In this document: positions 19,237 through 29,121 of the stretch, one piece after another
Numbering within the stretch: position 1 is the stretch's first letter
How the letters are laid out: each line of letters starts with the position of its first letter
Source: Clostridium celatum DSM 1785
GTDB lineage: Bacteria; Bacillota; Clostridia; Clostridiales; Clostridiaceae
Direction of reading: 5' to 3'
DNA: 64,000 bases
NCBI RefSeq assembly: GCF_000320405.1
Contig: NZ_KB291607.1
Coordinates: forward strand, 86,230 to 150,229
Notes under the pieces: generated by a model
What the model was told of the DNA's origin: nothing
Seen by the model: only the letters and a program-made list of their open reading frames with translations
Databases searched by the model: none
Made by a program: the position numbers and the translations under genes

Positions 19237-20075
19237 ATGCTTATTACTTATATTCATATTTCATAATATGAAAGCTCTTATTTTAAAAACTTATTATTTA
19301 AACTATATTAATATCTTTAATTAAAATAATAAAAGAGTTTTGGATCAACCAAAGATTTTACCTTTTAACGATTCTCTCTCATTAAAGCTATAAACCTAAA
19401 TCAATTATATATAAATTAATTAGTCCTTTACACTCCAATGACTTGTTATCAAGTGTACATTACATAACTTTAGTGTTTCTGGCAAAATAATATGCCATTT
19501 AAATATGCAGTATGTTTAAACTTGAAATATCCGCAGTTATGTTTAAATTTTTAAGTTGCTTAAAAAGTTAAATACAGACTTGAACCATCATTTCACTTTA
19601 TAAAGCTTTACTAATTTAATATATAATCTTATTAAAAATGAGTTAATCTACAATGCCATAAATCAACAAATCATTTTTAAATGTTGTAATCCAAAACTCC
19701 CTAGAGATAGCTAATATTTTAAACTAAAAAATAATTCTTATAAAATATAATAATTATATTACATTGTCTTTACTATATAATGATCATATTATATTTCCTT
19801 CACTATTTTCTAAATTTAAAATTATTATTTACCACCTCTTATTAATGTTTTATCCTATTATCTAAATTTTATGCACTAAATAAAAAAACTTATTTTTAAC
19901 TGAATAAACTTTTAATTTAAAGTCAATAATTGGTAATGTAATAATAGTTTCTTACTATAAATAAACTTAGACTGCACTATATTTTTAAACTTAATTGATT
20001 CATAAATATAATTCAATAAAAATCTATTTACTTTCCCCTATTATTACAAAATATTATATATAGGAGGAAATAATA
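19237..20075. other. Long gene-free interval upstream of the pilin gene
   Basis: 839 bp with no supportable gene. It contains the structured element at 19335-19699. The part after 19700 is nearly pure A/T and presumably carries the pilin promoter, but no convincing -35/-10 pair was singled out. Confidence 0.5.
19335..19699. ncRNA. Candidate 365-nt structured RNA or MITE-like element
   Basis: GAGTTTTGGATCAAC (19335-19349) pairs with GTTGTAATCCAAAACTC (19683-19699): 15 bp with a 2-nt bulge, enclosing ~330 nt. Inside, nested hairpins are visible. ACACT/AGTGT (19430/19472) encloses ACTTG-TTAT-CAAGT (19441-19454), and TGGCA/TGCCA (19480/19493) and AAAAATGA/TCATTTTT (19634/19671) form two more. 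No ORF of note occurs. No flanking target-site duplication was seen. It could be a trans-acting RNA or a non-autonomous element. Strand is undecided and it matches no class I recognise. Confidence 0.45.
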
Positions 20076-20498
20076 TTGATTATTTCAAAGAAAAATTTTA
20101 AAAATAACAAAAAGAAAAAAGGTGGTTTTACCCTTATTGAACTTGTAGCAGTCTTAGCTATAATAGGTATTTTATCAACAGCCCTTACACCTAAGATAGG
20201 TGGATATATAACAGAAGCTAAAAAAGCTAAAATTTTAAATGAAGCAAAAACTATAGTTACTGCCTATGAATCTATAAGTTTTAAAAATACAGGTCTTCCA
20301 ACCGACCCTACCGTAGCTCAAGTAATTGATAAAGCATCAGACCTAATACCAGAAAAAGCAATTTCTAAATTACCTGATGATTTTACTATAACTCATTGTA
20401 AAAATATTTTAGATACGGAAAGGTATACTTTCACATATAAAGATGGTATTGTCGGTGAACCCCAAGAAATAAACTCTTCTGATACATCAGGTTCTTAA
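20076..20498 (+). CDS. Type IV pilin-like protein with class III prepilin signal
   Basis: 140 aa from a TTG start with AGGAGG 8 nt upstream. A short basic leader rich in Lys and Asn ends in GG, followed by FTLIELVAVLAIIGILSTAL. This is the prepilin peptidase site (cleavage after Gly17) with Glu at +5 and the hydrophobic N-terminal helix of type IV pilins. The remaining ~100 residues are soluble, with one Cys and no family I recognise. No pilus assembly ATPase, PilC or prepilin peptidase is nearby, so it must use machinery encoded elsewhere or be a minor or pseudopilin. Confidence 0.85.
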   Translation: MIISKKNFKNNKKKKGGFTLIELVAVLAIIGILSTALTPKIGGYITEAKKAKILNEAKTIVTAYESISFKNTGLPTDPTVAQVIDKASDLIPEKAISKLPDDFTITHCKNILDTERYTFTYKDGIVGEPQEINSSDTSGS

Positions 20499-20628
20499 AA
20501 TAGAAATTTTATTTTACTAATCTATTTATTTGTAATATCTACATGATATTAATTGCTTTTTATAAAAGCATTTTAATATATTAAAACATTAATTTACTGT
20601 TCTCTCATCACCTTAAATTAATGTTATA

Positions 20629-20733
20629 AATAAAATGATGATATAACTATAGGAATTTATATTATTAAGTAGTTCACTAAGTAACACCCTTTAATAATAT
20701 TAACTTCTTAAAGTTTATATCATCATTTTTATT
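20629..20733. repeat. Nested long inverted repeat between convergent genes (bidirectional terminator or mobile hairpin)
   Basis: AATAAAATGATGATATAACT (20629-20648) pairs with AGTTTATATCATCATTTTTATT (20712-20733), about 20 bp with two 1-nt bulges. Inside it, ATATTATTAA (20659-20668) pairs with TTAATAATAT (20691-20700). The loop holds a less AT-rich AGTAGTTCACTAAGTAACAC segment. It lies between the 3' ends of the pilin and aminopeptidase genes, so it may act as a terminator in both directions. Its size and nested arms are unusual for a plain terminator. Confidence 0.6.
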
Positions 20734-20827
20734 ATTTATTTAATTTTTAAAATTAAATAAATTATTAAATCTATATATAGAGTAATTTATCTGCTAATTA
20801 ATTTTATATTAGTTTTAATTAATTAAA

Positions 20828-22122
20828 TTATAGACTAAAAAACTCTGTAAATGCTTTAACTGTATAGTAGTTATCTTTAACAGATGCTAATTCTCTTATT
20901 GAGTGCATTCCTAAAACTGGTGCTCCCATATCAATAACTGGTATTGTTAAATTAGCTGCTGTTACAGGACCTATTGTAGTCCCTCCTCTAACGTCTGATC
21001 TATTAACAAACTTTTGGAATGGAACTCCTGCTGCTTCACAAACACCAGCAAATACTGCTCCATTAAAGCTATCTGTGCTATAACTTCCTGATGCAGCTAT
21101 CTTTAATACTGGACCACCTTCAAGTACTGGTCTATTTGTTGGATCATGCTTATCACCTAAGTTTGGATGAACTGCATGAGCTAAGTCTGCTGATATCATT
21201 ATAGAATTAGCAAGTGCTCTATAGTATCCTTCTCTATCCTTGCCTAATCCTAAAGCAATTCTTTCTAATATATTATTTAATAATGTAGAGTTTGCACCTT
21301 CAGCAGTTAAGCTTCCAATTTCTTCATTATCAACACAAATCATAACTTTAGTCGCAGCATTTTCTCTGCTATCTACTAAAGCCTTAATTCCTGCATAAAC
21401 CATCCATAAATCATCAAATCTTCCTGAAGAAATAAGTTCTTCATTCATTCCTATTAATGAACCTTTTTCATATTCATATAATCCAAGTTCAAAGTTTAAT
21501 ATCTCTTCTTTATTAACATTAAGTTCTTCAAAAGAATTTTTATTAAAATAATCTTCTTTTTCAACTTATCATTAATAAGACCTAATAAAGGAAGTGTATC
21601 TACTTGTCTGTTTATTTTGTATCCTTCATTTACTTCTCTATTCATATGTATAGCTAAGCTTGGTATTATTAATAATGGTTTATTTATATTAACTAATCTA
21701 GTTTCTGGCTTTAATGGTGATGCTCCCTTTAATGATACCTTACCAGCTATTGATAAAGGTCTATCATACCAAGTATGAAGTATTGGACCACCATAAACTT
21801 CAGTGTTTAATTTAACATATTTACCTTCTGAAATCATTTGTGGATTTGGTTTAATTCTAAACCCAGGTACATCAGTATGTGCTCCTATAAGTCTAAGACC
21901 AGTTTCTTCAATATCTCCAGTACCAACTTCAAAAGCAATTAAAGCAGAATCATTTTTTACAACATAATACTTACCTTTTGCTTCTAAGTTCCATTTTTCA
22001 GTTTCTTTTATTTCAACAAATCCATTTTCATCTAATATCTTTTGTGTAGCTTTTACTCCATGACAAGCACTTGGGCTATCATATAAAAAGTCTACTAATT
22101 CTAATGCTAGCGTCTTTTCCAT
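20828..22122 (-). pseudogene. M18 family aminopeptidase, split by a one-base frameshift
   Basis: The N-terminal frame (start ATG 22122, AAAGGAG 8 nt upstream) has the metal-binding GAHTDVPGFRIKPNP and ILHTWYDRPLSIAG. The C-terminal frame has DNEEIGSLTAEGANST and SADLAHAVHPNLGD with the later metal and catalytic residues. Adding one A to the A5 run near 21565 joins them through KKEDYF and gives about 431 aa, full length for M18 metallo-aminopeptidases. These cytosolic enzymes release N-terminal residues from peptides. The coding potential on both sides is intact, so a base-calling error or very recent mutation is likely. An in-frame ATG at 22167 lacks a good ribosome binding site. Confidence 0.85.
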
Positions 22123-22397
22123 ACTCTCTAACTCCTTTACATTACGTATATTACTAATATACCCCATTTTCCTATAATTCTCAACTTTTCAACTAAATTG
22201 TGTGCTAAAGAAAATAATATATATCCTTAATTAAATTACAATAATTTCAAAATATAATAACATAAACTTTTTATAATGACCATAGTTATAATATTGACTT
22301 TTGTTTTGGTGTATTTTAGCATATTATAAAGGATATAAAATGCAATTAACGGTAATAACTATTTATATCTATAAATTTTAATATTAGGAGTAATTAT

Positions 22398-23585
22398 ATG
22401 TTATCTAATTTTTTAGTAAAAAAGTTTATTAAAAATAGTGAAGATGTTTCAAATATTAAAGTTAGAGAATCCTATGCCAATCTAGCTGGAATAATTGGAA
22501 TCTTGACTAATACACTATTATTTGTAATTAAGCTTTCTGTAGGATTACTTTCAGGTTCTGTAGCAATTATGGCTGATGCATTTAACAATTTATCTGATGC
22601 TGCCTCTTCTATAATTACTATAGTTGGTTTTAAAATGGCAAATAAGCCTGCTGATGCTGAGCATCCATTTGGTCATGGTCGTATTGAATATATAACAGCA
22701 ATGATAGTTTCTTTTATGGTTATGCTTGTTGGATTACAATTTGTTAAAACATCATTTGAAAGAATTATTAATCCTTCTCCAGTTGCCTTTGAAATTATAC
22801 CTTTTATATTATTATTAGTTTCTATTTTCTTTAAGGTATGGCTTTCAAAATTTAACAAAACTATTGGATTTAAAATTAATTCTTCAGCTCTAAAAGCAAC
22901 TGCAACTGATGCTATGGGTGACGTTTTTACTTCAACAACAGTTGTTATTTCATTTTTATTATCAAAATTTACTTCACTTCCACTTGATGGTTATATAGGT
23001 ATTATCGTTGCATTAGCTATCGTTTACTCTGGATATAGCTTAATTAAGGAAACACTTAGTCCATTACTTGGAGAACCACCTGATCCAGCTTTAGTTAATA
23101 GCATCACTGAAATGGTTATGTCTTATGATAATATTACAGGTTTTCATGACTTAATCATTCATAACTATGGTCCAGGTAGAATAATGGCTTCAATTCATGC
23201 TGAAATTCCTAGTACTATTGATATAATGGAAATTCATCATATTATTGATACTGCAGAAAGAGAAATTTCAAAGCAATTAAACATATATCTTGTAATTCAT
23301 ATGGATCCAATTTGTGTTGATACTCCTGAAATTATTGAAGCAAGAAAATTACTTGAATCTGTAATAAAGAAATATCCTGAAATTAAATCTTTCCATGACT
23401 TCAGAGTTGTTGGAAATGATGATAATAAAAATCTTATATTTGATTTAGTTGTTGATCCAGAGTCTTTAAAGGATACTTCATACTCTGAAATAATATCAAA
23501 TAATATAGAAAAGGATATTAAATCTAAACTACCTAATTGTAACTGTGTAATAACATTAGACTTAGCTCTTGATCATAATCACTAA
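22398..23585 (+). CDS. Cation diffusion facilitator transporter, probable Mn2+ exporter
   Basis: 395 aa. Six membrane segments (residues ~28-225) are followed by a long cytoplasmic region with CDF dimerisation features (FHDLIIHNYGPG, MASIHAEIP). The metal site in TM2 reads N63-x3-D67 (ADAFNNLSDA) and in TM5 D171-x3-D175 (TDAMGDVF), not the HxxxD pair of zinc exporters. In the CDF family this pattern marks Mn2+ transporters. The extended C-terminus beyond residue 300 is also seen in related Firmicute proteins. It is monocistronic and followed by a hairpin at 23635. Confidence 0.85.
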   Translation: MLSNFLVKKFIKNSEDVSNIKVRESYANLAGIIGILTNTLLFVIKLSVGLLSGSVAIMADAFNNLSDAASSIITIVGFKMANKPADAEHPFGHGRIEYITAMIVSFMVMLVGLQFVKTSFERIINPSPVAFEIIPFILLLVSIFFKVWLSKFNKTIGFKINSSALKATATDAMGDVFTSTTVVISFLLSKFTSLPLDGYIGIIVALAIVYSGYSLIKETLSPLLGEPPDPALVNSITEMVMSYDNITGFHDLIIHNYGPGRIMASIHAEIPSTIDIMEIHHIIDTAEREISKQLNIYLVIHMDPICVDTPEIIEARKLLESVIKKYPEIKSFHDFRVVGNDDNKNLIFDLVVDPESLKDTSYSEIISNNIEKDIKSKLPNCNCVITLDLALDHNH

Positions 23586-23634
23586 TATAGTTACTGCTTT
23601 TAATTTAGTAGCTAAATTAATGAAAAATAAGATG

Positions 23635-23664
23635 TCTCAATATAATTTAAAAATTATATTGAGA
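23635..23664. terminator. Hairpin between convergent genes
   Basis: TCTCAATATAATTT (23635-23648) is the exact complement of AAATTATATTGAGA (23651-23664) with a 2-nt loop. It lies about 50 bp after the CDF stop. No long T-run follows, so termination efficiency is uncertain. Confidence 0.6.
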
Positions 23665-23673
23665 TATTCAAAA

Positions 23674-23766
23674 CAAAAACACACCATAAGAACATTTAAT
23701 CTTATGATGTGCTTTTATCATGTCTGCTTATAATTTATTTTTCATAAAATACAAGCTATATTTTTG
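23674..23766. repeat. Intergenic hairpin repeat, copy 1
   Basis: Hairpin with arms CACACCATAAGA and TCTTATGATGTG, plus a 3' part containing TAATTTATTTTTCATAAAAT. It is clearly homologous to 52626-52718, and its hairpin core to 32990-33030. A G-C pair in copy 2 (GTAAG/CTTAC) is A-T here (ATAAG/CTTAT), a compensatory change that supports a maintained structure. It lies just downstream of the Sel1 gene (leftward). Confidence 0.65.
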
Positions 23767-23892
23767 GAATTAGATATTTAGAGATATCTTATTATTAAAC
23801 TCTATAAAGCTTTTTATACATACTTTTCAACAATTCATATTTAAAAAATATAATTTCAAAGATATCATAGGACTATTTTTAAATTCTTACTG

Positions 23893-26487
23893 CTAATTAT
23901 AGATTTTATAATAATAAGCTTTTTGCATAAGTTCATGATACCCTATCTTATCCTCTACCTTCCTTGTCTTGTACCATGTTTTTAAATCTTCTATCCCCTC
24001 ATATACCCCTTTATTTATTAAAAGCTTTATTTTCTTAACTATCATTAATTCTTCAATAGTTACTATGCTAGAGGTTTGTACTTCTTTTAATTTTTGTTTT
24101 AAAAAGATATATGAGCATTTATATGATCCTAAGTCTTTTCCCTGCATTGCAAGAGCAAATTTATCTGCATACTTCTCATTATCATATAAATTATTATTAT
24201 ATAAATAAACAGCTAACTCTCCATAGCATCTTAAATTTCCATGCTCTATGCCATCTTCATATAATTTTATTATTTCATCTTGAGACATTTTAATAAAGTT
24301 TTCTTGTGCCAATTTACCTCTTAAATAATCAGCACTTCCTTTATCTATATCCTCTATTTCATTTATAAGCTCATTTCCTTTTTCCTCATTTTCCTCAATG
24401 CCTATTCCTTTAAAGCAATAATATGCAAGCTTTTCTTTTCCTTTAAGCACATCTAAATCACATAATTTAAAAACATAAAATATAGCCTTTAAATCACTTT
24501 GCCTATTGCCAAATCCCTTTTCATAAATTTCAATTAAGCTTTCTGTTGCGTCTAAATCTCCCATATCAGCTGCTTTTTCATACCACCTTATTGCTAAATC
24601 TATATTGCATTTAAAATAAATACCTTTTTTATACCAATCGGCAATTTTAACTATTGCATTTATAGAGTTTTTTTCTGCTGCAATATTGTAGTAATAATAT
24701 GCTGTTTCTAAATCTTGAGGTACGCCTATTCCTTTTTCATAAATATATCCATATTGAAATATTGAATTTTCTAATCCATTTTCTACTCCAAATCTAATAT
24801 ATTTAATAAGCTCATCATTATTAATTTCTTTTCCCTCTTTAAGCTCATTAATCATTAGAGAAGCTAGACTTTCTGCTGCATACGGTGATTTTAATTCAAA
24901 AGCTCTCTTTAATAATTCTTTTGATATTTCAGTTGTCTTTTCCCCAAATTTATTTGTTCTTAAATATGCAACAGCTAAAACATACATAGCATGTGGTTCT
25001 TTTTTTTGAACTGCAATTTGCATATATTCTATTGCCTTGTCCAAATTTCTCTCTAAACCTTCACCATTGTAGTACATTATTCCAAGCCTTTGAGTACATT
25101 TTAAATTTCCTTCATTATGTCCTTCCTCATAGTACTTTACAGCTTGATTAATTAATCCTTCCTCTTCATATATTTTACCTACTTTAAAAAACAGTCCCTT
25201 TTCTCCATAATCTATTGCTATATTATAGAATTCTAATGCCTTATATACATCTTTCTTTCCCATGCATCCTTTTAAATACATATCACCTAAGGCTTCTATA
25301 CAGCTTGTATCTAAAGCTTCATATCCTTTATTTAAGTAATAAAATGCCTTTTTATAATCTACATCTACATATATTCCTTCTAAGTATGATTTACCAATAA
25401 TATAATAAGCATCTTCGTATCCATTTTCAGCTGATTTTTCAATCCAATAATATGCGCTAATCATATTAGTATCGCAACCTTCTCCGTTTTTATACATAAG
25501 TGATAATGCATATTGAGCTGCTGAAAAATTCTCTTCTGCTGCTTTTTGATACCATTTAAAAGCTTTATCCTTTGATTCCTCACACCCAAAGCCAGAATAA
25601 TAACATCTACCTAGTTGATAAAATGCTTCTACATAATCATTTTCAGCACTTTTTTGGAACCATAGAAAAGCTTTATAATAATCTTTGATTACACCATTTC
25701 CCTCAAAATATAACATTCCTAATGCATATTGAGCAAAAGCATTTCCTTTAATAGCTGCTTTATAGTACCATTGAAAAGCAATTTCATAATTTCTATTTAC
25801 CGCTATGCCCTTTTCATAAAAAAGTCCTAAGTAGCTTTCAGCATATTCATTTTTAAACTTAGCAGCATTTAAAAAACATTCATAAGCCTTCTTGCTACTT
25901 TTACTAACACCACGCCCCAAATAATAATTTTCTCCGGCCTCTACTAATTTAGCTACTTGCTTTTCCTTTTCCTCATCGTCTTCCTCAATAGATTTAGAAT
26001 CAATTTTCTTTTTTAATACTGTAGTTGCTTTATATTCTGGTAAATATTTTATAAATATTCTTAGTTCATCCTCATTTAAATTTTTAGCTATTAAATAATA
26101 ATTTTCTTCACCACAATTTGTAACAAACCAAGCTATTATTTCATATAAATCAGCTCTTTTGCTATCAAAGAATTTCTCTTTTTCTTCTTCAGTGCCTTGA
26201 AACTTTGATTCATCTTTCATTTCTTCAACCAAAAGTGTAATCTTATTAAAAATATTATTAGGTAATATATTTATTTCTTTTAATACCTCTAACCTCTTTA
26301 AATAATTAAGATTTTCATCATATAAAACTCTATTTTTTTTATAAATAAAATAAATAATATCATCTATTAATATTTCTATACCTTCATTTATCTCTTTGAA
26401 AACCTTCTTTTCTTCTAAAGCTTTTATATCTTCATATATTGGTGCAAATTCTAGCTTGAGAAAATCATATCTAAAGTTTCTGGCCAT
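23893..26487 (-). CDS. Sel1-like (TPR-type) repeat protein
   Basis: About 864 aa from the ATG at 26487, which has GGAGG 6 nt upstream; a longer frame to 26538 lacks this. The N-terminal ~180 residues are a helical region without repeats. Then come many ~36-residue Sel1 units, such as YYLGRGVSKSSKKAYECFLN and YALGMLYFEGNGVIKDYYKA, each with the LGxxYxxGxGVxxDxxKA pattern. Such solenoids act as protein-interaction scaffolds. No signal peptide or enzyme domain is seen. It stands alone, so its partner is unknown. Confidence 0.85.
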   Translation of the reverse strand: MARNFRYDFLKLEFAPIYEDIKALEEKKVFKEINEGIEILIDDIIYFIYKKNRVLYDENLNYLKRLEVLKEINILPNNIFNKITLLVEEMKDESKFQGTEEEKEKFFDSKRADLYEIIAWFVTNCGEENYYLIAKNLNEDELRIFIKYLPEYKATTVLKKKIDSKSIEEDDEEKEKQVAKLVEAGENYYLGRGVSKSSKKAYECFLNAAKFKNEYAESYLGLFYEKGIAVNRNYEIAFQWYYKAAIKGNAFAQYALGMLYFEGNGVIKDYYKAFLWFQKSAENDYVEAFYQLGRCYYSGFGCEESKDKAFKWYQKAAEENFSAAQYALSLMYKNGEGCDTNMISAYYWIEKSAENGYEDAYYIIGKSYLEGIYVDVDYKKAFYYLNKGYEALDTSCIEALGDMYLKGCMGKKDVYKALEFYNIAIDYGEKGLFFKVGKIYEEEGLINQAVKYYEEGHNEGNLKCTQRLGIMYYNGEGLERNLDKAIEYMQIAVQKKEPHAMYVLAVAYLRTNKFGEKTTEISKELLKRAFELKSPYAAESLASLMINELKEGKEINNDELIKYIRFGVENGLENSIFQYGYIYEKGIGVPQDLETAYYYYNIAAEKNSINAIVKIADWYKKGIYFKCNIDLAIRWYEKAADMGDLDATESLIEIYEKGFGNRQSDLKAIFYVFKLCDLDVLKGKEKLAYYCFKGIGIEENEEKGNELINEIEDIDKGSADYLRGKLAQENFIKMSQDEIIKLYEDGIEHGNLRCYGELAVYLYNNNLYDNEKYADKFALAMQGKDLGSYKCSYIFLKQKLKEVQTSSIVTIEELMIVKKIKLLINKGVYEGIEDLKTWYKTRKVEDKIGYHELMQKAYYYKIYN

Positions 26488-26646
26488 AACTCCTCCATCT
26501 GCTATTACTTGTACTATTAATCTATTATATGAGAACACATTAGGTTAAAATACACTATAAAAGCTTTAAAGAATCAAAAAATCAAATTTTGATATAATAT
26601 TTTAATTAATTAATATAATTTTTCTAAATATTATTCTATAAAATTA

Positions 26647-26674
26647 AATAAAGTCGGCCTAAGCCGACTTTATT
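26647..26674 (-). terminator. Terminator downstream of the amino-acid ABC operon
   Basis: A compact palindrome with arms AATAAAGTCGGC and GCCGACTTTATT around a 4-nt loop. It is flanked by A/T runs on both sides and sits about 35 bp beyond the ATPase stop. Confidence 0.85.
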
Positions 26675-26707
26675 TTTCCATTTATTAATTTACTAACTTA
26701 TTAATTT

Positions 26708-27429
26708 CTAAAGTACCTTTGATAAAAAATCTATTGTTCTTGGATTTTTAGGATTATTGAAAATTTCCTCTGGAGTTCCTTGTTCTACTATGTTTCCATT
26801 ATCCATAAATAAGATTCTATCTCCAACTTCTCTTGCAAATCCCATTTCATGAGTAACAACTACCATTGTCATTCCTTCCTTTGCAAGATCCTTCATAACA
26901 CTAAAACTTCTCCAACCATTTCTGGATCTAGTGCTGATGTTGGTTCATCAAATAACATAACATCTGGTTCCATAGCTAAAGCTCTTGCTATTGCAATTCT
27001 TTGCTTTTGACCACCTGAAAGTGATGAAGGATAAGCTGTTGCTTTGTTAGCTAATCCAACTCTATCAAGTAAAGACATTGCTTTTTTCTTAGCATCCTCT
27101 GCACTAAGCTTTTTAACCTTCATTGGTGCTATAGTCAGATTTTGAAGAACAGTTTTGTGTGGAAAAAGATTAAATTGTTGAAATACCATTCCCATCTTTT
27201 CTCTTATTTTATTTATATCCACACCTTTCTCCATTAGGCTATTTCCTTCAAAAATTATTTCACCTGAAGTTGGCTCTTCTAAAAGATTTAAGCATCTTAA
27301 AAATGTACTCTTTCCTGATCCTGAAGGCCCTATAACAACTACAACCTCTCCTTTTTCTATATGCTCATCTATTCCTTTTAAAACATCATTTTTTCCAAAA
27401 CTTTTATGAAGATTACTAACGCGAATCAC
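26708..27429 (-). pseudogene. glnQ: Polar amino-acid ABC transporter ATPase (GlnQ-type), one-base frameshift
   Basis: The first frame (GTG start at 27429, overlapping the permease stop) has Walker [11 protein letters not shown]-loop [10 protein letters not shown], signature LSGGQKQR and Walker [18 protein letters not shown], then ends abnormally in LVL. The second frame resumes [20 protein letters not shown] with the H-loop. Restoring one A near 26914 gives EVLSVMKDLA and a 240-aa protein, exactly the usual GlnQ length. As the transporter's ATPase it is unlikely to be truly lost while permease and binding protein stay intact, so an error is likely. Confidence 0.87.
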
Positions 27430-28096
27430 TTCTCTTCATCCTCCTTTCTATAAGTGAGATTATTCTACCTAATGTAAATGTCATAATAAAATAGAACCCT
27501 GCTGCTACTATATATGGTTCTAATCCACGATATGTTGAACCTACTACTACTTTTGCTGCAAACATTAACTCATTAACACCTATTATTGATGCCATTGATG
27601 ATTCTTTAATTATTGCAACAAATTCATTACCTATAGCAGGTAGTATATTCTTTATAGCTTGAGGTATTACTATTAATACCATTGCTGTACTTTTTCTCAT
27701 TCCTAAACTTCTTGCAGCTTCCATTTGCCCCTTGTCCACTGCTTCTATACCAGCTCTTACAATTTCTGATACATATGCCGCTGAATTCAATGCAATAGCT
27801 ATTATTGCTGATGTAAATGGACTTAAATCTATTCCAAAAAACATTTTAGATCCAGCATACATAATTAAGATTTGTAATAGCATTGGTGTCCCTCTAATTA
27901 TTTCAATATAAACTACTGCTATTATTTTTAAAGGCTTAATCCTCCATATATGAAAGTTTGAAGTTTTCATAAAAAATAATACAGAACCAAATATTGCTCC
28001 AAAAATTACTGTAATTAATGAAATTACTAATGTATACTTAACACCTTCTAAATAATAAGGTATATACTCCGGCACAAAACTAAAATCAAGATTCAT
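27416..28096 (-). CDS. Polar amino-acid ABC transporter permease (GlnP/HisM type)
   Basis: 226 aa with about five membrane segments. The family segment [20 protein letters not shown] comes early, and the EAA loop ([20 protein letters not shown]) couples to the ATPase. The start ATG at 28096 has GGGGG upstream. It is encoded between the binding protein and ATPase in the same leftward operon, 164 bp after the former with a hairpin between. One permease gene implies a homodimeric channel. Confidence 0.9.
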   Translation of the reverse strand: MNLDFSFVPEYIPYYLEGVKYTLVISLITVIFGAIFGSVLFFMKTSNFHIWRIKPLKIIAVVYIEIIRGTPMLLQILIMYAGSKMFFGIDLSPFTSAIIAIALNSAAYVSEIVRAGIEAVDKGQMEAARSLGMRKSTAMVLIVIPQAIKNILPAIGNEFVAIIKESSMASIIGVNELMFAAKVVVGSTYRGLEPYIVAAGFYFIMTFTLGRIISLIERRMKRSDSR

Positions 28097-28117
28097 TTCC
28101 TTATCCCCCTCTTTTTA

Positions 28118-28193
28118 AATAAAATTTACTATTTAGCAGAGTGTACTATAGCCCCCTAAATTCTGTACACTCTGCTATAACTAAATTTTATTT
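28118..28193 (-). terminator. Intra-operon hairpin between binding protein and permease genes
   Basis: AGCAGAGTGTAC (28135-28146) and GTACACTCTGCT (28165-28176) form a perfect 12-bp stem. Outer arms AAATAAAATTTA (28118-28129) and TAAATTTTATTT (28182-28193) extend it after small internal loops. It probably gives partial termination or stabilises the upstream binding-protein message, a common way to make more binding protein than permease. Confidence 0.65.
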
Positions 28194-28260
28194 TTATAAT
28201 TTAAAATATCTATAATTACTTTTATAGCCCCATTTATAAAAATAACTTTATATTTTAAAA

Positions 28261-29121
28261 TTATTCCTCTTCATCTTCTCCAACTATATCAGCTGTTGCT
28301 GCTAATTCATTAGCCTTTAATATATATTCATCCATTTTTCCTGTTTCATTTAACTCATTGATAACTTCATTTACTTTAGCTAATAATTCTGGATTATTCT
28401 TAGCAATTCCTACTGCATTTCCTCCAGTTTTCTCTTCATATGATGGTATACCAACTGCTAATTCTGGATTACTCTTAACAGCCATTTCTGCAACTGGCTT
28501 TTCCATAACTATTGCATCAACTTTCCCTGCCTTTAATTCTAAAATTAAGTTATTAACATTAGCTAATTGTTGTAAATCTACATTAGGAATCTCTGTTTTT
28601 GCTATTTCCTCTTGAGTTGAACCTAATTGAACTCCAACCTTTACTCCCTCTAAATCAGCAAAAGTTTTAAACTTGTCCTTATCTTCTGCTCTTACTAATA
28701 TTCCATGTTGTGAATTATAATAAACATCTGAGAAATCTACTACTTTAGCTCTCTTTTCTGTAGGATTCATTCCTGAAATTACTAGGTCTACTTTTCCAGC
28801 TGGTAATGCTGATACTAAAGCATCAAAATCCATTTCTTGAATTACTAATTCAACTCCTAATGCACTAGCTATTTCATTTGCTATATCAACATCAAAGCCA
28901 CCAATAACATCTTTACCATTTTCATCTATGTAGTGGAATTCATATGGTGCATAATCTGCACTCATCCCAACAACTACTTTTCCTTTTTCCTGAATTGTTG
29001 TTAATAAATCCACACTTTCACCTTTAGAGTCATTACCTGATGAACCACAACCTACAAACCCCATAGTCATTATTCCTAATAATGTACCTGCCATTATCTT
29101 CTTTAATAATCCATTCTTCAT
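28261..29121 (-). CDS. Amino-acid ABC transporter substrate-binding lipoprotein (family 3)
   Basis: 286 aa. The lipoprotein signal ends at GFVGC with the lipidated Cys25. The mature part matches SBP family 3: KVVVGMSADYAPYEFHY, GGFDVDIANEIASALG, VISGMNPTEKRA and VGVQLGSTQEE. The start ATG has GGGGG upstream. It captures a polar amino acid at the outer membrane face for the permease and ATPase that follow. Specificity (Gln, Cys, Arg or other) cannot be read with confidence. Confidence 0.9.
   Translation of the reverse strand: MKNGLLKKIMAGTLLGIMTMGFVGCGSSGNDSKGESVDLLTTIQEKGKVVVGMSADYAPYEFHYIDENGKDVIGGFDVDIANEIASALGVELVIQEMDFDALVSALPAGKVDLVISGMNPTEKRAKVVDFSDVYYNSQHGILVRAEDKDKFKTFADLEGVKVGVQLGSTQEEIAKTEIPNVDLQQLANVNNLILELKAGKVDAIVMEKPVAEMAVKSNPELAVGIPSYEEKTGGNAVGIAKNNPELLAKVNEVINELNETGKMDEYILKANELAATADIVGEDEEE

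Noticed and set aside
19335..19699. tmRNA, RNase P, 6S or a T-box leader
   Set aside because: Size is compatible with some of these, but none of their conserved sequences (such as the T-box GGGTGGNACCGCG, tmRNA ends with a CCA, or RNase P core) is present.
22168..22397. yybP-ykoY manganese riboswitch upstream of the CDF gene
   Set aside because: No conserved aptamer sequence is visible; the same holds upstream of mntP.
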